Source of the DNA: JBKPCD01 sp046727175
Lineage (GTDB): Bacteria; Acidobacteriota; Vicinamibacteria; Vicinamibacterales; 2-12-FULL-66-21
Assembly: GCA_046727175.1 (NCBI GenBank)
Contig: JBKPCD010000190.1
Coordinates: 1 to 13,219 of the forward strand
Direction: 5' to 3'
DNA length: 13,219 nt
Shown: piece by piece, positions 1 to 5,703 of the stretch
Layout: the number at the start of each line of letters is the position of its first letter
Numbering within the stretch: position 1 is the first letter of the stretch
Notes under the pieces: model-generated
Told to the model about the DNA's origin: nothing
The model's database searches: none
What the model saw: the letters and a program-made list of their open reading frames with translations, nothing else
Position numbers and translations under genes: made by a program

Positions 1-1296
1 ACGAAGTACGGGTCCTTGCCTGGATACATCCCGGTTGCGCTGAACCAGATCTGCCGCTTGTCCTCGTCGGCTTTGATGACGGTCCGCACCGGCCAGCTGC
101 CTTTCGTGATCTGATTCGTCACGGCGCCAGTCGTGCCGTCGTAGAGATATAGGTGATTCCACCCGTCGCGTTCGGACATCCAGACGATCTCTTTCCCGTC
201 GTGAGCATCGAAGCGATACTTCTTTCCCGAATAGCAGAAGAACGTCTTGCTCTCTTCGGTGATGATTGCGCGCGCCTTCGCGGTCATCGCATCGATCTCG
301 ATGACGCGATAGAGTTGATGTCCCCGCTGGTTGTACTCGAACGTCACGCCTCGACTGTCTTTCCACCACACGAGGGGCGTCTGGTCGTAGGCGTTCGGAA
401 AAAGATCGTTGTCGACGACGAGCTGCTTCTTTGTGTCGAGGTGAAAGATTACCGGCCGTTCGACGTCGAGAACATCGCCAGGTTTCGCGTATTGAAGCGT
501 GGAGCTCTTTGGTTGAAGCTGATCCTCGGGTGAGGATTCCACGTAGTGCACGTAGCGCCTGAACCCCGGCTTGATCCTGTAGACCGCGATCTTCTTCGAA
601 TCCGGCGACCACACGAGAGAATTCGGATCGTAGTAGCTTCCTTCGGAACCGTCGCTGCTGAGCAGCGTCACGTCGCGTTTGCCGGCCTCGCGAATCGCGA
701 CGTTGTAGTTGTTCACGAGTGCTTCGAGCTTGCCGTCAGGTGACTTCTTCGCCTCGACGCCATTGATGTCGAACTCCGCCCTGACCGGTCCCGCCAGCCC
801 TCCCCCGCCGCGCCCGCTACGCCCGCCGCGCCCGCCGCGCCCAGGTCGATCACGATCGTTTTCGCTCGCACGTGTAATCGGTGAGCCGGCATCGCCAGGG
901 CTCGTTCTGCACGGTCACTTCGATTGCCTGATCGCCTTCGGCAAACGTGAATGCGGTGAAGGGCAGCGTGACCGGCGTGTATTTCTTCTCCGGCTTGATT
1001 GCCGCTGAGAGCGCATCCGCGAGACGTTGATGATCGAACGGAGGCTTCTTCTGCTGCGTCATCGCGTCGACAAGCACGAACTCGGTTCCGCCCGGGACGC
1101 TCTTGCGGTACCAGAACCGCGAAGTCTTCTCGATCCACGTCGCGGGCTGCGGCACGTTCACCGTCAGGCTCTCGTAGCGCTCGCGCAATCCGATCGCGCG
1201 CTGATAATCGGCGACCGTCCCCTGCGCGACCAATTCTGCTGTCACGAGCAACGCCGTCGAGAGGGCTATCGTTGAGATGACGGCAATTCGTCGCAT
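1..1296 (-). CDS. Secreted S9 (prolyl oligopeptidase / DPP IV-like) peptidase, N-terminal part, with an apparent frameshift
   Basis: The visible part is a signal peptide (residues 1-25, ending around VAQ) followed by the N-terminal beta-propeller of a DPP IV-type serine peptidase. Such exported enzymes release dipeptides from peptide N-termini. Family hallmarks seen are WIEKTSRFWYRKS near the start, a Gly/Arg-rich linker, WSPDSKKIAVYR, ESSPEDQLQPK, FEYNQRGHQLYR and ERDGWNHLYLYD (about bases 138-173). The Ser-Asp-His hydrolase domain would lie left of base 1, so catalysis cannot be confirmed. The start at 1296 is backed by GAGGAG six bases upstream. Residues 1-148 read to a TGA at 850-852; the homologous sequence continues one frame over from base 851 to the window edge with no stop. 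Removing one T from the TTTT run at 859-862 restores a single frame. It could therefore be a recent pseudogene or contain a sequence error. Family assignment is firm; intactness is not. Confidence 0.88.
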
Positions 1297-1302
1297 TCAA
1301 TG

Positions 1303-1308
1303 CTCCTC
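1303..1308 (-). promoter_or_regulatory. Ribosome binding site of the S9 peptidase gene
   Basis: The minus strand reads GAGGAG here, six bases before the ATG at 1294-1296. It fixes the start of the exported peptidase at the codon that gives a proper signal peptide, and argues against the longer reading from 1300 in another frame. Confidence 0.7.
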
Positions 1309-1482
1309 GATGAAACCGAGTGGGGGGATTCTACAGGCGTTGGGACGGCGATAGATATTGGAAGCGGTTATGAGCTGATAACTGGCCTTGCGGGGTTCGC
1401 GCTCCGAGGCTTGGGCCCGCGGCTCGGAGTCCGAGGCGATCTTCGAATGCGGCTGGGGATTGGTACGAACGACGATGTAAAC

Positions 1483-1538
1483 AGGAGGTCAGGAAATCAG
1501 GAGTTTCCCGTTATGGTTCTCCTGATCTTCTGTCCTCC
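1483..1538. repeat. Long imperfect inverted repeat (REP-like hairpin)
   Basis: The left arm at 1484-1503 (beginning GGAGGTCAGG) and the right arm at 1519-1538 (reverse complement beginning GGAGGACAGA) match at 17 of 20 positions and enclose a 15-base loop. No T-run follows on either strand, so it is not a classical intrinsic terminator. The left arm itself contains two similar units (GGTCAGGA and AATCAGGA), which suggests an interspersed palindromic repeat rather than a gene-specific site. Confidence 0.6.
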
Positions 1539-1565
1539 GAATCCACGCCTCGAAGAAACCCGAAC

Positions 1566-1591
1566 GGCGAATCCCGAACCCCGAATCCCGG
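1566..1591 (-). repeat. Degenerate tandem heptamer repeat (GGATTCG / GGGTTCG)
   Basis: Read on the minus strand, this segment is built from near-copies of GGATTCG and GGGTTCG, with a weaker copy continuing toward 1560. It begins a few bases after the stop-proximal hairpin of the transporter gene. Such short degenerate tandem units are common neutral intergenic sequence in high-GC genomes; no function can be read from it. Confidence 0.45.
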
Positions 1592-1594
1592 CAC

Positions 1595-1611
1595 GGCGCG
1601 CGAAGCGCGCC
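1595..1611 (-). terminator. GC-rich hairpin at the stop codon of the transporter gene
   Basis: A perfect 7-bp stem (GGCGCGC and GCGCGCC, 3-base loop) begins at the last base of the transporter's TAG stop codon, on the minus strand. The position suits transcription termination or mRNA 3' end protection. No U-tract follows, so an intrinsic terminator is unproven. Confidence 0.4.
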
Positions 1612-2531
1612 TACGCCTTGACAGCCGCTGCTGTCGCCGTCGCCCGCTCATTTGCTGCGGCGAGCAGCATCGTGACCGCCGTGTACAGGACGACCACGAT
1701 GACGAGCCAGCGGACGGTCTTGAGCTCGAGCGACCGCACGATGTAGGCCGCGATGAGGACGCCGGGAATGCCGCCGAGGGCGAGACCGAGTGCGTTCCGC
1801 AGGCTGTACGACCGCTCGCGGATGAATCGCAGGCTCCCCACCGGCATGAGAAATGCGCACGATCCCATCATGATCGGGAACGCGGTGCGCTCGCTCATCC
1901 CGAGCAGGCTGACGAGGATCATGCAGGGCGCATACAGGCCGATGCCAAGCGTCATCAATGCGCCGAGGATGAAGTTGCCGCCGACGGCAACCACCAGCTT
2001 GAGTCCCTGGACGCCAATCTGCTCGCTGCCCGGCGGGTTGAGACTGAGCTGCTTCATCAGCATGAACAGCGCCGCGGCGAGCAGCGCCGCACCCATGCCG
2101 ATTTGCACCTTCCGTTTCGACCAGCGGCACACGATGCCCGCACCGAGCCACGCGCCCAGCACGGCAGCAGCAATCATCGAGATCAAGGTGAGCACATCGA
2201 CCGGAATCACGGTCGTGTAGATGAACGCCTGCACGATCGTGGGGAGCGTGTGACCGACGTTGAGGGTCCCGGGGATGACTCGATCCGAAAGCAGCTTCCA
2301 GAATCGAAACATCGCCGTTGTCGTGGCGAACGAGCCGATCCCGAGCGTATCGAAGAAGTTCGTCACCGCACCGATACCGATCTGGAGCGGCGACGGAAAC
2401 CTTGCGTCGCCGGCGTCATCGTCGGGTCGCCCGGGTGTGTTGCGCGCGGTGACAGCCGTCTTTGCCCATGCTCCGACGAAGACCGCGGTGAGCGCACCGA
2501 GGACCGTCAACAACGCGGATATTGGATTCAT
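1611..2531 (-). CDS. Sulfite exporter TauE/SafE-family (TSUP) permease
   Basis: A 306-residue integral membrane protein with about eight to nine hydrophobic segments (approximately residues 3-23, 52-72, 97-138, 143-163, 180-208, 217-234, 246-266 and 274-294). It resembles the TauE/SafE (TSUP) family, small permeases thought to move sulfite, sulfoacetate or other small organosulfur or C2 anions across the inner membrane. The family-like parts are two Gly-rich membrane repeats, around GIGAVTNFFDTLGIGSFATT (residues 51-70) and GGNFILGALMTLGIGLYAPC (184-203). A hydrophilic loop rich in Asp/Arg (29-48) follows the first segment. I chose the ATG at 2529-2531 because it begins directly before the first membrane segment, with GGAGAG about 10 bases upstream. 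A longer in-frame reading from 2624 adds 31 residues unlike a leader. No sulfur-metabolism gene is adjacent, so the substrate is unknown. Confidence 0.88.
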   Translation of the reverse strand: MNPISALLTVLGALTAVFVGAWAKTAVTARNTPGRPDDDAGDARFPSPLQIGIGAVTNFFDTLGIGSFATTTAMFRFWKLLSDRVIPGTLNVGHTLPTIVQAFIYTTVIPVDVLTLISMIAAAVLGAWLGAGIVCRWSKRKVQIGMGAALLAAALFMLMKQLSLNPPGSEQIGVQGLKLVVAVGGNFILGALMTLGIGLYAPCMILVSLLGMSERTAFPIMMGSCAFLMPVGSLRFIRERSYSLRNALGLALGGIPGVLIAAYIVRSLELKTVRWLVIVVVLYTAVTMLLAAANERATATAAAVKA

Positions 2532-2700
2532 GCCGTGAGTCTCTCCATCAGGGACAGGCGTGCGAACAAAGGGTAATCCGCCGGGCGGCATCGAAGCAAT
2601 CACCCGGGGGCAGGGTTTTCCCATTTCCCATATTCGGTCCCAGTCAGGATGCCTTTTTCAGCATCCTGATAAAGGGCCACTGTGCGATACAGTTGGACCC
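2532..2700. promoter_or_regulatory. Divergent promoter region between the transporter and M16 peptidase genes
   Basis: This 169-bp gap must contain the promoters of both flanking genes, which are transcribed away from each other. A perfect hairpin sits at 2644-2669. Possible plus-strand -10 elements are GATAAA (2668-2673) and TACAGT (2688-2693), each four of six matches to consensus and without a clear -35. I see no Shine-Dalgarno ahead of the M16 ATG at 2701, so that mRNA may be leaderless or weakly initiated. Confidence 0.45.
2644..2669. repeat. Perfect 9-bp inverted repeat in the divergent gap
   Basis: TCAGGATGC (2644-2652) and GCATCCTGA (2661-2669) form a perfect 9-bp stem around an 8-base loop, CTTTTTCA. 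It lies 31 bases before the M16 start codon and 112 bases before the transporter start. Its placement between divergent genes suits an operator or an mRNA leader hairpin. No U-run follows either arm, so it is probably not a terminator. The function is inferred only from position. Confidence 0.6.
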
Positions 2701-5565
2701 ATGGTCAAGAGCTCTCCGCGACTGCCGTTCGCGCTTCTCATACTGTGGGCGTTTGTTCCACAGACCGCACCCGAACGGATCGCTCAGGGCGCGTCGCAGA
2801 CGGCGGCTCAGGCGCCAGCGCTCGCTCCGTCCGATCGCCTGCCGTTCGACTCGGCCGTGTCGACCGCGGCGCTCCCGAACGGGCTGCGTTACTACATCCG
2901 GCGCAACGGCCGACCCGAGAAGCGCGTCATGCTGCAGCTGGCGGTCAAGGCCGGATCGGTTGACGAAGCGGACGACCAGCAGGGGCTCGCGCATTTCCTC
3001 GAGCACATGGCGTTCAACGGGACGACCCACTTCAAGCCGGGTGAGCTCATCGCCTCGCTCGAGTCGAGTGGCGCGCGCCTGGGGCCGCACCTCAATGCTT
3101 ACACGTCGTTCGACGAGACCGTCTACATGTTCGAGCTGCCAACGGATCGCGAGGGGATCGTCGAAAAAGGCATGCAGGCGCTGGCCGATTTCGCCGGCGG
3201 CATGTCCCTCGATCCCAAAGAAATCGACAAAGAACGCGGTGTCGTGATCGAAGAATGGCGGGGAGGCCTTGGCGCGGGGTCGCGGATCCGCGATCAGCAG
3301 ATCCCGGTTCTCTTTTACAAGTCCAAGTACGCCGAGCGGCTGCCGATTGGCAAACCGGAGATCCTCAAATCGTTCACGCCGGATCGACTGCGCGCGTTTT
3401 ACACCAAGTGGTATCGACCCGATCGGATGGCCGTCGTCGTGGTCGGGGACATCGATGCGGCGAAGCTCGAAGGCCTCGTGCGGACGGACTTCGGACCGCT
3501 GGCGAAGCCGGCAACCGCGCCGCCGGAGCGGAGCTACCCGGTGCCGCTCCCGCCGGAGCTGATGGTCAAGGTCGCGTCCGATCCCGAGGCGACGCGGTCG
3601 TCCGTGTCGATCCTGCGAAAGCGCGCGAGCGAGCCGCAGGACCGCGTCGCAGATTATCGGCGGACGCTCGTGTATCAGCTCGTCTACCAGATGCTCAACG
3701 ACCGGTTCGATGAAATCTCGCGCAAGCCGGATGCGCCGTTCCTCAGCGCCGGTGGGTCCGGCAGCCGCCTCGCGCCCTCCGTATCGACGTTCTCGCTCAG
3801 CGCCAGCGTCCAGGACGGGAAACTCGAGCCGGGCCTCGCGGCCCTCGCGATCGAGTCGAAACGGGTGAAGGAGCACGGCTTTGGCGCCGCGGAATTCGAT
3901 CGCGCGAAGCGATGGATCCTCGCGTCGTACGAGCGCGCGTACAACGAGCGCGACAAAACCGAGAGCGGATCGTACGCGCGGGAATACGTCAGTCACTTTC
4001 TGGAAGACGAGCCCAGCCCCGGGATTGCGTACGAGTACCGTCTGGCGAAAGAGGTGATTCCTGCAATCACCACGCCGGAGCTCGCCACGGCGGTGAAGAC
4101 ATTGTTCGCGGACGCGAATCGCGTCATCCTCGCGGTGTCTCCTCAGAAGGCGGATCTCGCCGTTCCGACCGAGACACAGCTGAAAGCGGCCGTCGCTGCC
4201 GCGGATTCCGTGGCGGTGACCGCGTGGAACGATGTCGGGAGCGGTCGCGAGCTGATGGAGCGGATCCCCGAGCCTGCAGCGGTCACGGCGCGCCGCGAGA
4301 TGTCCGAGCTCGGCGTAACCATCGTGCGCTTTGCGAACGGGGTTGAGGCGTGGCTGAAGCCGACCGACTTCAAGAACGATCAAGTCCTGTTTTCGTTGAC
4401 GTCTCCGGGCGGCACGTCACTCGCGCCGCCGGAGAAGTTCCCGGAGGCGCAGCTCGCGACCGCGCAGATTGGCCTCTCGGGAGCTGGCGGCCACAGCGCC
4501 ATCGAGCTGACGAAGCTCACCGCCGGCAAGATCGTGTCCGCGTCGCCCTTCATCGGACTCACGTCGCAAGGCATCTCGGGCTCGAGCACACCTGCCGACC
4601 TCGAAACCGCTCTGCAGCTCCTGAATCTGAACTTCACGACACCTGGCAACGACGCCGAAGCCTTCACCTTGCTCAAGCGACAGCTCGAGGCGGCGTACGC
4701 GAACCGCGATCGCAATCCAAACGCGGCGTTCGGCGACAAGATCGCCGAGGTGAACACGATGAATCACTACACCTCGCGGCCGCTGACACTCGCCAGGATT
4801 GCCGCGCTCGATCGTGACGCGATGGTTGCGTTCTATCACGATCGCTTTTCAAACGCCGCCGACTTCACGTTTTTCATGGTTGGTGCGTTCAAACTCGATG
4901 ACGCAATCCCGCTTCTGGCTCGCTATGTTGGCTCGCTGCCCTCGACCGGTAAGGCGGCCAGCACGTACAAGGACGTGGGGATCAAGTTCCCGTCCTCGAT
5001 CGAAAAGGCCGTCGTGCAGAAGGGGCGGGAGCCCAAGGGCACGACCGTGATCAGCTTCTCGGCAGATCCACCGATCGAGGAGAACGAACAGGGGAGGGCC
5101 GAGGCGGCAGCGGAAGTGCTGGAGATCTCGTTGCGCGACATCCTTCGCGAAGAGCTTGGCGAAACGTACAGCGTGTCGGCGGCGCTGTCGCAGCGATTGC
5201 CGCTCCGCGGCGGGAACAGCATGGTCGTCAGCTTCGGCGCGGCGCCCGAGAACGTCGACAAGATGGTCGAACGCGTGCTCCAGGAGGTCAGGCGCCTGCA
5301 GCAGGAGGGACCATCGGCGGACCTGACGACGCGCGCGAAAGAGAGCGCCCGTCGCGCGCATGAGACAGCGGTGAAGCAGAATTCGTTCTGGCTCGGACGC
5401 CTGCAATCCGCGAAGCTGCTGAACCGTGACCCCTTGCTGATCCTTCAGCGCATCGAACGGATCGACGCGATGACCCCAGCGATCCTCCAGGAGACGTTCA
5501 AGAAGTACTTCCCGATGGATCGCTACACCGTCGTGACGTTGCTGCCCGAGAAGACGGACAAATGA
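2701..5565 (+). CDS. Secreted M16 (pitrilysin/PqqL-like) zinc metallopeptidase
   Basis: A 954-residue exported peptidase of the M16 family, with two homologous halves as in E. coli PqqL and about the same length. A hydrophobic signal sequence covers residues 1-20 or so. The inverted zinc motif HFLEH is at 98-102 (H98 and H102 ligands, E101 catalytic), and E178 in the ERGVVIEEW segment is the expected third ligand. FYTKWYRPDRMAVVVVGDI (about 230-248) is the conserved strand-helix of the first M16 C-terminal subdomain. The second half (about 545-954) lacks HxxEH, as expected, but keeps the substrate-binding region with R816 and Y823 in REELGETYS. M16 enzymes enclose and cut short unstructured peptides; this one would act in the periplasm or at the surface. 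A longer in-frame reading from 2560 overlaps the transporter leader and hides the signal peptide, so 2701 is preferred. No clear ribosome binding site is seen. It appears intact and monocistronic. Confidence 0.94.
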   Translation: MVKSSPRLPFALLILWAFVPQTAPERIAQGASQTAAQAPALAPSDRLPFDSAVSTAALPNGLRYYIRRNGRPEKRVMLQLAVKAGSVDEADDQQGLAHFLEHMAFNGTTHFKPGELIASLESSGARLGPHLNAYTSFDETVYMFELPTDREGIVEKGMQALADFAGGMSLDPKEIDKERGVVIEEWRGGLGAGSRIRDQQIPVLFYKSKYAERLPIGKPEILKSFTPDRLRAFYTKWYRPDRMAVVVVGDIDAAKLEGLVRTDFGPLAKPATAPPERSYPVPLPPELMVKVASDPEATRSSVSILRKRASEPQDRVADYRRTLVYQLVYQMLNDRFDEISRKPDAPFLSAGGSGSRLAPSVSTFSLSASVQDGKLEPGLAALAIESKRVKEHGFGAAEFDRAKRWILASYERAYNERDKTESGSYAREYVSHFLEDEPSPGIAYEYRLAKEVIPAITTPELATAVKTLFADANRVILAVSPQKADLAVPTETQLKAAVAAADSVAVTAWNDVGSGRELMERIPEPAAVTARREMSELGVTIVRFANGVEAWLKPTDFKNDQVLFSLTSPGGTSLAPPEKFPEAQLATAQIGLSGAGGHSAIELTKLTAGKIVSASPFIGLTSQGISGSSTPADLETALQLLNLNFTTPGNDAEAFTLLKRQLEAAYANRDRNPNAAFGDKIAEVNTMNHYTSRPLTLARIAALDRDAMVAFYHDRFSNAADFTFFMVGAFKLDDAIPLLARYVGSLPSTGKAASTYKDVGIKFPSSIEKAVVQKGREPKGTTVISFSADPPIEENEQGRAEAAAEVLEISLRDILREELGETYSVSAALSQRLPLRGGNSMVVSFGAAPENVDKMVERVLQEVRRLQQEGPSADLTTRAKESARRAHETAVKQNSFWLGRLQSAKLLNRDPLLILQRIERIDAMTPAILQETFKKYFPMDRYTVVTLLPEKTDK

Positions 5566-5570
5566 AAGGC

Positions 5571-5592
5571 CGCGGGGTCTGAAGACCCCGCG
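5571..5592. terminator. Hairpin after the M16 gene (first palindrome of the convergent gap)
   Basis: A perfect 10-bp inverted repeat, CGCGGGGTCT and AGACCCCGCG with a 2-base centre, starts five bases after the M16 stop codon. Position and GC strength suit a terminator, but no T-run follows. The core GGTCTnnAGACC recurs in the second hairpin at 5665-5686, which points to a repeated element. Confidence 0.5.
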
Positions 5593-5666
5593 CTACAGAG
5601 ATGCAGCTCACCGTCTCGAGCGCGGCTGTAGGGCTACAGGTGATGCTCTCGAGCACGTCTGTAGGG
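5592..5666. repeat. Diverged direct repeats bounded by CTACAG / CTGTAGGG
   Basis: Two related units sit back to back. Unit A (5592-5633) and unit B (5633-5666) both begin GCTACAG, contain ATGC, then CTCGAGC, and end CTGTAGGG. B is about 8 bases shorter. Their junction makes the palindrome CTGTAG-GG-CTACAG (5626-5639). Together with the flanking hairpins, the gap looks like a compound array of a palindromic element, not a plain terminator. Confidence 0.5.
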
Positions 5667-5686
5667 CGCGGTCTTCAGACCGCGCC
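5665..5686. terminator. Hairpin downstream of the paralogue operon (second palindrome of the convergent gap)
   Basis: A perfect 10-bp inverted repeat, GGCGCGGTCT and AGACCGCGCC with a 2-base centre. TAGGG (5662-5666) and CCCTA (5688-5692) could add an outer stem after a small bulge. It lies 18 bases beyond the stop of the minus-strand gene ending at 5704, so on that strand it may terminate the paralogue operon. It shares the GGTCTnnAGACC core with the hairpin at 5571-5592. Confidence 0.5.
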
Positions 5687-5703
5687 GCCCTAGAGAAAAC
5701 GAA

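Larger units (their letters stand above)
1297..1610. other. Intergenic stretch without a gene, rich in hairpins and short repeats
   Basis: This stretch lies downstream of the transporter gene and upstream of the S9 peptidase gene, both on the minus strand. No frame looks like a protein: the plus-strand reading through it has no ribosome binding site and a low-complexity product. It contains a 7-bp hairpin just after the transporter stop, a run of degenerate GGATTCG-like heptamers (about 1566-1591), a long imperfect hairpin (1483-1538) and a smaller inverted repeat CTCCGAG/CTCGGAG (1402-1408 and 1423-1429). The S9 promoter presumably lies near 1310-1400, but I see no convincing -35/-10 pair. 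Confidence 0.6.

Noticed and set aside
713..1300. A 195-codon minus-strand frame across the S9 gene
   Set aside because: It is a different frame from the S9 homology on both sides of the frame break. Its only sensible-looking stretch is the Gly/Ala run from the GC-rich linker.
2532..2624. A 31-residue upstream extension of the TSUP transporter
   Set aside because: The extension is Pro/Gly-rich with no membrane or leader character; the ATG at 2529-2531 directly precedes the first membrane segment and has GGAGAG upstream.
2560..2700. A 47-residue upstream extension of the M16 protein
   Set aside because: It would place a polar stretch before the signal peptide and spans the divergent promoter region; the ATG at 2701 gives a proper leader.
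2644..4383. A 579-codon minus-strand open frame opposite the M16 gene
   Set aside because: It is antisense to a clearly recognisable M16 peptidase, is Arg-rich in the way typical of shadow frames in high-GC DNA, and resembles no protein family.
5571..5692. Possible CRISPR array in the convergent gap
   Set aside because: The repeated units are only two, diverged and without regular spacers; the structure is palindromic, not a repeat-spacer array, and no cas gene is near.
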